A stretch of DNA of 64,000 nt from Falsiroseomonas sp. (GTDB taxonomy: Bacteria > Pseudomonadota > Alphaproteobacteria > Acetobacterales > Acetobacteraceae): assembly GCF_030695085.1 (NCBI RefSeq), contig NZ_JAUYTS010000039.1, forward strand, positions 62,001 through 126,000, in the 5' to 3' direction. This document shows, in pieces, positions 44,731 through 53,336 of this stretch. The translations under genes were made by a program, and so were the position numbers. How positions within the stretch are numbered: the first letter of the stretch is position 1; every line of letters begins with the position of its first letter. The notes beneath the pieces were generated by a model, which saw only the letters and a program-made list of their open reading frames with translations, was not told the DNA's origin and ran no database searches.

Positions 44731-45306
44731 TTGCCTGACGGCGGACACTTCCAGCTAGGCCAGTCCTTTCCTGCGCTCGTCCTGAACGCGGATTTCCGGC
44801 CGCTGTCCTATTTCCCCCTGTCGGTCTGGGCTTGGCAGGATGCCGTCAAGGCAGTTTTCCTCGACCGTGTCTCGGTGCTGTCGGAATACGAGACCGAGGT
44901 GCATTCGCCGCGCATGACCATGCGTTTGCCCAGCGTCATCGCATTGAAGGACTACATCCCCGCCGCCCGGCGGCCGGCCTTCACACGCTTCAACGTCTTC
45001 CTGCGCGACAGCTTCGAGTGCCAGTATTGTGGCGAGGGCCGCCCGACGCAGGAGCTGACCTTCGACCACGTCATCCCCCGCAGCCGTGGTGGCCGTACGA
45101 CCTGGGACAACGTGATCACCGCGTGCGGCCCCTGCAACCTGCGGAAAAGCAACAAGCTCCCGCGCGAATGCCGGATGTTTCCCCGCCAGGTGCCGCGCCA
45201 GCCGACGAGCTGGGAGCTGCAGGAGAATGGCCGCTCCTTCCCGCCGAACTACCTGCATGAAAGCTGGCGGGACTACCTGTATTGGGACAGCGAGCTGGAG
45301 AGCTGA
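44731..45306 (+). CDS. HNH endonuclease
   Basis: A 191-residue protein with a C-terminal-half HNH nuclease. CQYCGEGRPTQELTFDHVIP supplies the first Cys pair and catalytic His, and NVITACGPCNLRKSNK the second pair and Asn. The N-terminal VLNADFRPLSYFPLSVWAWQ is conserved in chromosomal alphaproteobacterial members, so it is not obviously part of a mobile element. The start is TTG 44731 with an AGGAG site 7 nt upstream. Biological role unknown. Confidence 0.9.
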   Translation: MPDGGHFQLGQSFPALVLNADFRPLSYFPLSVWAWQDAVKAVFLDRVSVLSEYETEVHSPRMTMRLPSVIALKDYIPAARRPAFTRFNVFLRDSFECQYCGEGRPTQELTFDHVIPRSRGGRTTWDNVITACGPCNLRKSNKLPRECRMFPRQVPRQPTSWELQENGRSFPPNYLHESWRDYLYWDSELES

Positions 45307-45326
45307 ACGGGTTTGCCTTGTAAGTC

Positions 45327-45884
45327 TCAGACCCTTTCGCTCACCTTGATCGCCACCTTGCACCCGGCCTTGATGGCGGCGCTGAGCAGCCGATAGGCCG
45401 GCGTCAGCTCCGCCTCATTCGCAAGGCCGATATCGCGGTGCTCGAGTTCCTCGGCACGAAACCGCTCGATGTCCTCGCGCAGCGGCTGCTCATCATCTCC
45501 CAGCGTGGCGGCCTGGTCGCGATAGTGTTCGTCGATCGCCTCCTCCACCGCCACGGTGCAGGCCATTGCGGCGCGGTGGCCCATCAGCGCTGTGGCGGCC
45601 CCCAGCGCGAAGCCCGCAACATGCCAGATGGGCAGCAGGGCCGTAGGGCGCACGCGGCGCTCAGCGATCAAGCGGCTGAAGGTGTCGAGGTGAACCTGCT
45701 CCTGCGCCTTCATGTGCTCAAGGATCGGCCCGAAACGCGTGCGGCCGAGCACGGCGAGCTGACCCTCATAGATCCGCTTCGCACCATATTCGCCCGCATG
45801 GTCCACGCGGATAGTGCGGCTGACATACTCGCGCGGAGTGGGGTCGCCAGGCAGGCGCCCTTGGGCGGTTTCACGGCTCTGCAT
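45327..45884 (-). CDS. coq7: demethoxyubiquinone hydroxylase
   Basis: A 185-residue di-iron monooxygenase of ubiquinone synthesis. Iron ligands are visible in RVDHAGEYGAKRIYEGQ, KAQEQVHLDTF, VEEAIDEHY and EELEHRDIG. ATG 45884 is chosen because GGAGG lies 5 nt upstream; ATG 45896 is an alternative. The ATG overlaps the last base of the dsbB stop. It implies aerobic respiration with ubiquinone. Confidence 0.95.
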   Translation of the reverse strand: MQSRETAQGRLPGDPTPREYVSRTIRVDHAGEYGAKRIYEGQLAVLGRTRFGPILEHMKAQEQVHLDTFSRLIAERRVRPTALLPIWHVAGFALGAATALMGHRAAMACTVAVEEAIDEHYRDQAATLGDDEQPLREDIERFRAEELEHRDIGLANEAELTPAYRLLSAAIKAGCKVAIKVSERV

Positions 45885-46375
45885 CAGATCCTCCATTCGC
45901 GACGCGCCTGGCGCAGGGTCCAACCGGCCAGCAGCGCCGCATAGATCAGGTTCATCGCCGCGACGGAAAGGGGCAGGCCTGGAATGAGATAGGCCGGCTC
46001 GTCACACGGCTTGGTTGGCAACGGCGCCAGATTCCGCAGCAGGTCATCGATGCTGGCCCCGACGCCGACGCCGGGCGCTAGGCAGGCCGGCAATGGCGAG
46101 GGCCACCACCCCTGCTCCACGCCGAGATGCAGTGCCGCGATGCCCCCCGAAACGGCCACCGCCAGGCCCGCCCCCCCCAGCAGCCAGGCCCGAAGCCGCG
46201 GCGGCGCCGGCAGGGCCAAAAGGGCAAGACCGGCCGCGACCCAATAGGGCCAGCGCTGCCAGAGACAAAGGGCACAGGGTGCAAGGCCGGGCCAGTACTC
46301 GAAACCCATGGCCGTAAGCGGCGCCGCCGCCGCAAGGATCGCAATAAGCGTGGGAATTGCCATGGCACGATTCAT
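45884..46375 (-). CDS. dsbB: disulfide bond formation protein B
   Basis: A 163-residue inner-membrane protein with four helices. CALCLWQRWPYW is the first redox Cys pair. The second periplasmic pair is Cys in LPACLAPG and Cys in TKPCDEP. It oxidises DsbA and passes electrons to quinone, which fits its coupling to coq7. ATG 46375 is used. Confidence 0.92.
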   Translation of the reverse strand: MNRAMAIPTLIAILAAAAPLTAMGFEYWPGLAPCALCLWQRWPYWVAAGLALLALPAPPRLRAWLLGGAGLAVAVSGGIAALHLGVEQGWWPSPLPACLAPGVGVGASIDDLLRNLAPLPTKPCDEPAYLIPGLPLSVAAMNLIYAALLAGWTLRQARREWRI

Positions 46376-46459
46376 CCGTCAGCCCGCCGGCCAGGGCAAC
46401 TGGACCCCTGGCGGAGCCGGACATACCGTAAGCCCCTATCGAGAGGGGGAATCGCCGTC

Positions 46460-47086
46460 ATGCTGCGCATCTGGGGCCGTGCCAATTCGTCCAACGTCAT
46501 GAAGGTACTTTGGCTCTGCGAAGAACTCGGTGTGCCCTTCGAGCGAATCGATGCCGGCGGCGCCTTCGGCAAGACCCGGGAGCCGGCCTATCTCGCGATG
46601 AACCCTAACGCCCTGGTCCCCACCATCGAGGAACCGGACGGCTTCACGCTGTGGGAGAGCAACGCGATCCTGCGCTACCTGGCGCGCTCGCGCGCGCCCG
46701 GCAACCCGATCTACCCGGCCGATCTTCGCCTCGCCGCGGATTGCGACCGATGGATGGATTGGCAGGTGGCCTCGGTGAACCGGCCGATGACCACGGTCTT
46801 CTTCACCTATGTCCGAATCCCTGAGGCGGAACGCGATTGGCCCGCCACCGACAAGGCGCGCGCCGAGGCCGAGACGCTCTGGGGCATGCTGGACCGGCAC
46901 CTGGCAGGACGCCCCTTCATCACAGGCGACGACTTCACCCTGGCCGACATCGCGCTGGGCATCTACGCGCATCGCTGGTTCGCGCTGCCGATCGAGCGTG
47001 CGGAGATGCCGGATCTGCGTGCCTGGTACGACCGCCTCCTGGTCCGGCCTGGCTGCGCGAAACATGCCTCCGGCCCGCTGACCTGA
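46460..47086 (+). CDS. glutathione S-transferase family protein
   Basis: A 208-residue GST. The thioredoxin-like domain covers about 1-80 (RIWGRANSSNVMKVLWLCEE, then NPNALVPTIEEPDG and LWESNAILRYLA with the glutathione-binding Glu-Ser). The helical domain follows with GDDFTLADIALGIYAHRWF. The Ser-rich N-terminus suggests a Ser active site of the theta or beta-like groups. Substrate unknown. Confidence 0.9.
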   Translation: MLRIWGRANSSNVMKVLWLCEELGVPFERIDAGGAFGKTREPAYLAMNPNALVPTIEEPDGFTLWESNAILRYLARSRAPGNPIYPADLRLAADCDRWMDWQVASVNRPMTTVFFTYVRIPEAERDWPATDKARAEAETLWGMLDRHLAGRPFITGDDFTLADIALGIYAHRWFALPIERAEMPDLRAWYDRLLVRPGCAKHASGPLT

Positions 47087-47090
47087 AGCC

Positions 47091-47651
47091 TCAGCGACTG
47101 GCGCCCGGGGTCCAGGTCACGTCCCGCGCACCATTGCCGTTCAGGCGGCGTGACAGGACGAAAAGGTGGTCCGACAGCCGATTCAGATAGCGGATCACCG
47201 CCGGGTTCACCGTATCCTCGGCGGCGAGGGAAACAACGTCCCGCTCGGCCCGGCGCACGATGGTGCGCGCCAAATGGGCATGGGCGGCCCCCGGACTGCC
47301 ACCGGGCAGGACGAAGCTGCGAAGCGGAGGGACCAGCGCGTTCATCTCCGCCAGTTCCGCTTCAAGCCGCAAGCATTGCGCGTCGCTCACCCGCAGCCGG
47401 TCGCTGCCAACGCCCGGAACGCAGAGGTCGGCGCCAAGGTCGAACAAATCGTTCTGGATGCGCGCCAGCATCGCGTCCGCCACCCGGTCACCCTCCAGGT
47501 TCAGGCGGACCAGTCCAATCACCGCATTGGCCTCATCTACCGTGCCATAGGCCGCCACACGCAGCGCATCCTTCCGCACGCGAGACCCGTCACCGAGTGA
47601 CGTCTCCCCCGCATCACCGCCCCGGGTCATGATCACGTCCAGCCTTACCAT
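47091..47651 (-). CDS. pduO: PduO-type cob(I)alamin adenosyltransferase
   Basis: A 186-residue trimeric enzyme that makes adenosylcobalamin from cob(I)alamin and ATP. TRGGDAGETSLGDGSRVRKD is the ATP-binding N-terminus, and RRAERDVVSL with RYLNRLSDHLFVLSR the conserved C-terminal helix. It overlaps the tonB end by 7 nt and lies two genes from the cobalamin-dependent metH. Confidence 0.95.
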   Translation of the reverse strand: MVRLDVIMTRGGDAGETSLGDGSRVRKDALRVAAYGTVDEANAVIGLVRLNLEGDRVADAMLARIQNDLFDLGADLCVPGVGSDRLRVSDAQCLRLEAELAEMNALVPPLRSFVLPGGSPGAAHAHLARTIVRRAERDVVSLAAEDTVNPAVIRYLNRLSDHLFVLSRRLNGNGARDVTWTPGASR

Positions 47652-48451
47652 CGTCGGTCTCCTTCGAGTTGGAAGGTGATGCCGATCGCGGTGGTGGAAA
47701 GGACCGGCAGCCCATCGCGCTGCGCCGCGTCAAACCGCCACCGGCGCACCGCCTCCATCGCGGCCTGATCCAAGGCCGGAAAACCTGAGGATAACATGAC
47801 CCGCACATCGGCTACGCGGCCCAGCGGGTCGATCTCGACCTGAAGCGTGACGCGTCCCTGCTCGTTGCGGAGGCGGCTGGCCTGCGGATAGGCCGGCGGC
47901 GCATTGACGACGCCAGGTCGCAGGCGTGCCGGAACCACCGAACCAAGCGCCTGTCCAGCGCCCTGCGCCATCGGGGCGGTTGCGGCAGCCGCCCCGGTCG
48001 CGGCCGGTGGCGCCGCGGCTCGCTGCCGGGAAGCTGGTTCGGGCGGCCGGGGTGGCACCGGCGGTGCGGGCGGTGGTGGCAAAGGGGTTGTTTCCTCCAC
48101 CAACGGCTCCGGCACGGGCAGCGGATCGTGCACCATGGGAGGGGCGAGCACTTCGGGTTCCGCCCCTGGCTCGGCTGGGGTGATGGCCGCTTCGGGCGAG
48201 GGGGGGGTAACTGGCTCCTCCGGCGGCAGGGCCTGCGCCGATTGCATGGACGCATCCACGGCATCTCCAGCGCCCGGCGCCTGTTCCGACCAGATCAGCG
48301 CAACCTGCTGATCGGTCGGCTCCGGAACCGACCCTCGCTGGAGGCTTACCAACGCGAGCGCAATGGCGGCATGCAGGCCAATGGAAATGGCCAGCATCCA
48401 GACTGTACCCAGTGGCCCAGGCCGGAAACGGGTCCCGATGTCCTCCCGCAC
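47645..48451 (-). CDS. tonB: TonB family energy transducer
   Basis: A 268-residue protein with one N-terminal membrane helix (about 15-37), a long Pro/Ala/Glu-rich periplasm-spanning region and the C-terminal TonB domain from about 180 (YPQASRLRNEQGRVTLQVEI, then AMEAVRRWRFDAA). It energises outer-membrane receptors for cobalamin, siderophores or similar ligands. Its place between pduO and metH suggests a role in cobalamin uptake; that is inference. ExbB/ExbD are not adjacent. Confidence 0.9.
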   Translation of the reverse strand: MREDIGTRFRPGPLGTVWMLAISIGLHAAIALALVSLQRGSVPEPTDQQVALIWSEQAPGAGDAVDASMQSAQALPPEEPVTPPSPEAAITPAEPGAEPEVLAPPMVHDPLPVPEPLVEETTPLPPPPAPPVPPRPPEPASRQRAAAPPAATGAAAATAPMAQGAGQALGSVVPARLRPGVVNAPPAYPQASRLRNEQGRVTLQVEIDPLGRVADVRVMLSSGFPALDQAAMEAVRRWRFDAAQRDGLPVLSTTAIGITFQLEGDRRW

Positions 48452-48460
48452 CCCCGGAGG

Positions 48461-51400
48461 CTAGACCGAGAAGTATTTGGCGCGGGGGTGGTGCAGCACG
48501 ATCGCGCTGGTCGATTGCTCCGGATGAAGCTGCCATTCGTCCGAGAGCGATACGCCGATCCGCTCTGACTTCAGAAGCCGCAGCAGCCCTTCCTGATCCT
48601 CAAGCTTCGGGCAGGCCGGGTAGCCGAAGGAATAGCGGCCACCGCGATAGGATTGCTGGAGCATCCGATCCATGTCCCGGTCATCCTCTCCCGCATAGCC
48701 CAGCTCGGCGCGGATGCGCTTGTGGACGTATTCCGCCATTGCCTCCGCCATCTCCACCGAGAGGCCGTGCAGGTACAGATAGTCCTGATAGCGGTTGTCC
48801 TCGAACCACTCCCGCGCGATGTCTGAGGCCTTCTGGCCGACCGTCACCACCTGCATGCCGATGACGTCGCGCGCGTTCGGACCCTCCTCGATGTCGCGCA
48901 CGAAATCCGCGATGCACTCGCCATCCGGCTTCGGCTGGCGCGGCAGGTTGAAGCGGCAGACTTCCGTCACGCCATCCTCGGCGAACAGCACAAGGTCGTT
49001 GCCCTGGCCGGCGCATTTCCAATAGCCATAGATGGCCTGCGGCTTGAGGATTTTTTGTTCCTCCGTCAGCGCCAGCATGCGCTTCAGCACAGGGCGCAGT
49101 TCCTGCTTTGCCCAGCCGAGGAAATCTTCCAGCGACCGCCCGGCCTTCCGGAAGCCCCACTGGAATTGATACAGGCTTCGCTCGTTGATGAAGGGAATGA
49201 TCGCCTTCGGCGGCGCTTCCACGACGCGGGCGCCCCAGAAGGGCGGCACCGGCACGGCGCTTTCGGCCGAGACGCGGCGGCGCCGTTCCTGGGCATAGGT
49301 CAGGTCAACCGGCGCAAAGCCGCGCGGGTCGGCCTGGCCCAGGGTGCGCTTTTCATTCTTCGCCTTGCCGACGCGCTTCGCCTGGAGTGCGGACAGATAG
49401 TCTTCGAAGCCGTTGCCCATGACCTTATCCATCAGGTGCAGGCCATCGAAGGCATCCCGCGCATAGGCCACGCGGCCGCAGGCATAGGCCTTCACGCAAT
49501 CATCCTCGACGTAGTTCCGCGTCAGCGCGGCCCCGCCCAGCATGACGGGAATGTCGATGCCCTGGCGGCTCATCTCCTCCAGGTTCTCACGCATCACCAC
49601 GGTGGACTTCACCAGCAGGCCGGACATGCCGATGGCATGCGCCTTGTGCTCCTTGGCCGCGGCGACGATGTCGAGCAGCGGCACCTTGATGCCGAGATTC
49701 ACCACCTTGTAGCCGTTGTTGGTCAGGATGATGTCAACCAGGTTCTTGCCGATGTCGTGCACATCGCCCTTCACCGTGCCGAGCACGATGGTGCCCTTCT
49801 CCTGGCCCTCGACCTTCTCCATGAAGGGTTCGAGATAGGCGACGGCCGCCTTCATGGTCTCGGCGGATTGCAGGACGAAGGGCAGCTGCATTTTTCCGGC
49901 ACCGAACAGCTCACCCACCACCTTCATGCCATCCAGCAGCACGTCGTTGATGATGGACAGCGGCGTATTACCCTGGTCGAGCGCCACCTGCAGTTCCTCG
50001 CCAAGGCCCTTGCGATCGCCGTCGACGATGCGGTCCTTGAGGCGGCCTTCGACCGTCTCCGCGCGCACCTTCTTGACGTTGTCTGCCGCCTTCCGGCCGG
50101 AGAAGATCTCCAGCACCTTCTGCAACGGGTCGTAGCCCTCCCGCCTGCGGTCGAAGATCAGGTCCTCCACCACCTCCACCTCCTCCGGCGGAATCTGGTG
50201 CAGCGGCTTGATCTTGGAGACGTGGACGATGGCGCCCGTCATGCCCGCCTTCACGGCGTGGTCGAGGAAGACGCTGTTGAGAACGTGCCGCGCGGCCGGG
50301 TTCAGGCCGAAGGAGATATTGGACAGGCCCAGGATGATCTGGATGTCCGGGAACTTCTCCCGGATCATGCGGATGCCATCCAGCGTCCAAAGCCCCAGCT
50401 TGCGGTCATCCTCGTTGCCGGTGGCGATGGTGAAGGTCAGCGGATCGATCAGCAGGTCGGATTGCGCCAGGCCGTATTTGTTGCAGGCGAAGTCCACCAG
50501 CCGTGAGGCAATCCGCAGCTTGTCCTCCGCCGTCTTCGCCATGCCGACCTCGTCGATGGTCAGGGCGATGACCGCGGCGCCGAACTTCTTGGCCAGCTTC
50601 AGGCGATCATGCGCCGCTTCCTCGCCATCCTCGAAATTGATCGAGTTGATGATCGGCTTGCCGCCATGCAGCTTCAGCGCCGCCTCGATCACCGGCGTTT
50701 CCGTGGAGTCGATGACAAGGGGTGAGTTCACGCTGCTGGTGAAGCGGCGGATGACCTCGTTCATCTCCTCCATCTCGTTGCGGCCGACGAAGGCGGTGCA
50801 GACATCGAGGCTGTTGGAGCCCTCGGCCACCTGTTCGCGCCCGATGGTCACGCAGCCATCCCAGTCATGCGCCTCCTGCCGCTGGCGCCACAGCTTCGAG
50901 CCATTGGCGTTGCAGCGCTCACCGATCGAGAAGTAGCTGTTCTCCTGCCGCAGCGCCGTCGCGCCATAGAGACTGGCGACGGAGGGCACCCACACCGGCT
51001 TGCGCGGCACCGGTGCCGGGCGATGCCGCGCGCCGCCGAGCTTGCGCAGCAGCTGGTCCAGCGCCTGGATATGCGGCGTTGAGGTGCCGCAGCAGCCGCC
51101 GATCAGGTTCAGCCCGTCCTCGACGATGAAGCGCTCCATCCAGGAGGCGAGATCCTTCGGACCGAGCGGGTAGTGCGTCTTGCCATCCACCAGCTCCGGC
51201 AGGCCCGCATTCGGCTGCACGCTGATGTAGCCGGGCCAGTTCTGCGACAGCCACCGCACATGCTCCGCCATTTCCTGCGGTCCCGTGGCGCAGTTCAGGC
51301 CGATCAGTGGCACGTCGAGCGAATGCACGACCGTGGTCGCGGCCGCGATGTCCGGGCCAACGAGCAGCGTGCCCGTGGTCTCAACGGTAATCTGCACAAG

Positions 51401-51961
51401 GATCGGGATGTTCGATTTGGCGCGGGCGCGGGCGATCTTGGCGGCGTTCACCGCGGCCTTGATGAACAGCGTGTCCTGGTTCGTCTCGGTCAGCAGCGCA
51501 TCCGCGCCGCCGGCGATCAACCCCTCGCATTGGAGGATCAGGGCGGCTTCCAGCGCGTCGTAGGCGATATTGCCGAGGCTGGGCAGCTTGGTGCCCGGGC
51601 CGATATCGCCGATCACCCAGCGGTGCCGGCCATCCGCGAAGCTCTCCGCTGCCTCACGCGCCAACTCGACGGACAGCTTGTTGATCTCGAACGCCTTGTC
51701 TTCCAGTTCGAACTCACCGAGCGTCACCGGCGACCCGCCGAAGCTGTTGGTCAGCACCATGTCGGCGCCGGCTTCAAAATAGCCGCGGTGGATTTCACGA
51801 ACGAGGTCGGGGCGCGAGAGATTCAGCACCTCCGTGCAGTTCTCCTTGCCCCAGAAATCCTTTTCGACATCCAGCGTCAGGGCCTGGACGCGGCTTCCCA
51901 TGCCGCCATCGCACAGCAGAACCTGATCCTTGAGCGCGTCGAGAAGATGCGGGCGAGACAT
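48461..51961 (-). CDS. metH: cobalamin-dependent methionine synthase
   Basis: A 1166-residue enzyme with all four modules. The homocysteine domain has the zinc Cys in NCATGPQEM and GGCCGTST. The pterin domain has SIGERCNANGSKLWRQ and VIDSTETPVIEAALK. The cobalamin domain carries DVHDIGKNLVDII with the cobalt-binding His. The activation domain includes GYPACPKLEDQ and ends LHHPRAKYFSV. ATG 51961 is chosen as the family-like start, 14 nt after the regulator gene, which makes a sahR-metH unit. It is slightly shorter than E. coli MetH. Confidence 0.97.
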   Translation of the reverse strand: MSRPHLLDALKDQVLLCDGGMGSRVQALTLDVEKDFWGKENCTEVLNLSRPDLVREIHRGYFEAGADMVLTNSFGGSPVTLGEFELEDKAFEINKLSVELAREAAESFADGRHRWVIGDIGPGTKLPSLGNIAYDALEAALILQCEGLIAGGADALLTETNQDTLFIKAAVNAAKIARARAKSNIPILVQITVETTGTLLVGPDIAAATTVVHSLDVPLIGLNCATGPQEMAEHVRWLSQNWPGYISVQPNAGLPELVDGKTHYPLGPKDLASWMERFIVEDGLNLIGGCCGTSTPHIQALDQLLRKLGGARHRPAPVPRKPVWVPSVASLYGATALRQENSYFSIGERCNANGSKLWRQRQEAHDWDGCVTIGREQVAEGSNSLDVCTAFVGRNEMEEMNEVIRRFTSSVNSPLVIDSTETPVIEAALKLHGGKPIINSINFEDGEEAAHDRLKLAKKFGAAVIALTIDEVGMAKTAEDKLRIASRLVDFACNKYGLAQSDLLIDPLTFTIATGNEDDRKLGLWTLDGIRMIREKFPDIQIILGLSNISFGLNPAARHVLNSVFLDHAVKAGMTGAIVHVSKIKPLHQIPPEEVEVVEDLIFDRRREGYDPLQKVLEIFSGRKAADNVKKVRAETVEGRLKDRIVDGDRKGLGEELQVALDQGNTPLSIINDVLLDGMKVVGELFGAGKMQLPFVLQSAETMKAAVAYLEPFMEKVEGQEKGTIVLGTVKGDVHDIGKNLVDIILTNNGYKVVNLGIKVPLLDIVAAAKEHKAHAIGMSGLLVKSTVVMRENLEEMSRQGIDIPVMLGGAALTRNYVEDDCVKAYACGRVAYARDAFDGLHLMDKVMGNGFEDYLSALQAKRVGKAKNEKRTLGQADPRGFAPVDLTYAQERRRRVSAESAVPVPPFWGARVVEAPPKAIIPFINERSLYQFQWGFRKAGRSLEDFLGWAKQELRPVLKRMLALTEEQKILKPQAIYGYWKCAGQGNDLVLFAEDGVTEVCRFNLPRQPKPDGECIADFVRDIEEGPNARDVIGMQVVTVGQKASDIAREWFEDNRYQDYLYLHGLSVEMAEAMAEYVHKRIRAELGYAGEDDRDMDRMLQQSYRGGRYSFGYPACPKLEDQEGLLRLLKSERIGVSLSDEWQLHPEQSTSAIVLHHPRAKYFSV

Positions 51962-51975
51962 GCGGGGCATACCCT

Positions 51976-52914
51976 TCAGCGAGACGGGACAGGAATGGAA
52001 ACAGGCTGGCGCTGGGCCAGCCAAAGCCGGACGGCGAGCGGCCCGTCGATGCTGCGCGCCGTGCGAAGCGCACAGCCCGCAGCCCCGAGCCAGCCGGCCA
52101 TCTGGGCGTCATCAAAACCCGGCCAGCGATGCGCATGCCGGCCGAGCAAGTCGGCCCGCGCATGTGGTGCCAGATCTACGACCAGCAACAGGCCCGCCGG
52201 TCGCAGGACGCGCGCAGCCTCGGCCAGCGCGGCCGCCGGGTCTTCGGCGTAGTGCAGCACCATCTGCAGCGTCGCGGCATCGAAGCCCGCATCCGGCAGA
52301 GGCAGCCGATACATGTCCGCCTGGCGAACGGAGCAATGACTCAGCCCCCGTTCCGCGAGGCGCGCGCGTGCCAGCGCCAGCATCTCCCGGCTCGCATCGA
52401 CGCCGAGCGCGCTGGTGCAGCGGGGGGCCAGGATCTCGATCAGCCGACCCGTTCCGCTGCCGATATCCAGCAGCCGATCGAGACGTTCAGGCAGCGCGCT
52501 GAGCAGCGCAGCCTCTATTTCGGCGGCCGGAAGTTCCAGCGCCCGCATCTCATCCCAATCCGCGCCATGGCGCTGGAAGGCATCCGAGGCTGCGCGCGCA
52601 CGCTCCGCTGCCAGCCGTGCGGCGGCGCGGCGGTCGGCGGCCAGCAGGGGATCATCCTCCGGGAGGCGGGCCAGGATCTGACGGGCCAGATCGGCATCGG
52701 CCGGCAGTTGGAAGAAGACGTTGGCGCCCTCCGGCATCCGCTCCAGCAATCCTGCCTCCACCAGCAGCTTCAGATGCCGGGAAAGCCGGGGCTGCGACTG
52801 TCCCAATATGCCGCAGAGGTCCGAAACGCAGAATGAACCCCGCGCACATAGCGAGAGAAGACGCAGCCGCGTCGGCTCGGCGGAAGCGCGAAGCTGGGCC
52901 AGGAGATCGTCCAT
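51976..52914 (-). CDS. sahR: ArsR-type regulator fused to a SAM-dependent methyltransferase (SahR-like)
   Basis: A 312-residue fusion. Residues 1-85 are an ArsR winged helix (SAEPTRLRLLSLCARGSFCV, then QSQPRLSRHLKLLVEAGL). Residues about 135-300 are a class I methyltransferase with LDIGSGTGRLIEIL, LGVDASREML and VLHYAEDPAAAL. This architecture is that of SahR, which senses S-adenosylhomocysteine through the former methyltransferase domain and controls methionine-cycle genes. Its place directly upstream of metH and the palindrome before its start support that assignment. Whether it still methylates anything is unknown. Confidence 0.85.
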   Translation of the reverse strand: MDDLLAQLRASAEPTRLRLLSLCARGSFCVSDLCGILGQSQPRLSRHLKLLVEAGLLERMPEGANVFFQLPADADLARQILARLPEDDPLLAADRRAAARLAAERARAASDAFQRHGADWDEMRALELPAAEIEAALLSALPERLDRLLDIGSGTGRLIEILAPRCTSALGVDASREMLALARARLAERGLSHCSVRQADMYRLPLPDAGFDAATLQMVLHYAEDPAAALAEAARVLRPAGLLLVVDLAPHARADLLGRHAHRWPGFDDAQMAGWLGAAGCALRTARSIDGPLAVRLWLAQRQPVSIPVPSR

Positions 52915-52926
52915 GCGCTTGCAAAT

Positions 52927-52948
52927 GACATAAAGATATCCTTATGTC
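52927..52948. promoter_or_regulatory. 22-bp palindrome, probable SahR operator
   Basis: Arms GACATAA and TTATGTC flank a central GATATC, with one mismatched pair (A/C) between arm and centre. The site ends 6 bp before the ATG of the gene at 52955 and begins 12 bp before the sahR start, so it can control both directions. ArsR-family operators are typically AT-rich palindromes of this size. The region contrasts sharply with the GC-rich surroundings. Confidence 0.75.
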
Positions 52949-52954
52949 TAGCGT

Positions 52955-53326
52955 ATGGCTTGGTCTCTCGACGCCCGCATCCCCCTGCGACTCATCGGCC
53001 CGCACCTTCTGGGCGCGGCATTACAAACTGCGCCAGCCACCGCGCTGCTCGTGGAAGGAACAGAGCTCGAAAACATCGCCGCCCCGGCCGTGTTCCAACT
53101 TCGCTTCAACCCGGGGGGCCTGCGGCACAAATATGACTGCAACTGCTGCGCCGGGCGCGGAGCGGCGGCGGAGGCATTGGACCGGATGTTCCAGGCCCGC
53201 ATCCGCAGCCAATGCGCCTGGTTTGATCAGGTGATTGGCGTCGTGCAGAGCGCCGAGGCGCGGGCAGAAGTGCTGGATGCCTTGGCGCAGGACCCGCTGG
53301 CAAAGGCCCGCTTCCGGCCAGCCTGA
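52955..53326 (+). CDS. hypothetical protein with a Cys cluster
   Basis: A 123-residue protein I do not recognise. Its centre carries His58 and a Cys-x-Cys-Cys cluster (Cys62, Cys64, Cys65) within LRHKYDCNCCAGRG, then a helical C-terminal half (EALDRMFQARIRS) with one more Cys. A metal-binding role, perhaps zinc, is possible. It is divergent from sahR and shares the palindrome region, so it may belong to the same regulon. Competing reading frames overlap, but this one has the most coherent composition. Confidence 0.55.
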   Translation: MAWSLDARIPLRLIGPHLLGAALQTAPATALLVEGTELENIAAPAVFQLRFNPGGLRHKYDCNCCAGRGAAAEALDRMFQARIRSQCAWFDQVIGVVQSAEARAEVLDALAQDPLAKARFRPA

Positions 53327-53336
53327 CGCCTCCGCA

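Noticed and set aside
44731..45306. HNH endonuclease as part of a mobile intron or phage.
   Set aside because: No intron, terminal repeats or phage genes nearby, and the N-terminal region is of the conserved chromosomal type.
52915..52954. Possible SAM or SAH riboswitch upstream of the sahR-metH unit.
   Set aside because: The space before the sahR start is too short and is occupied by the palindrome; no aptamer-like pairing is visible.
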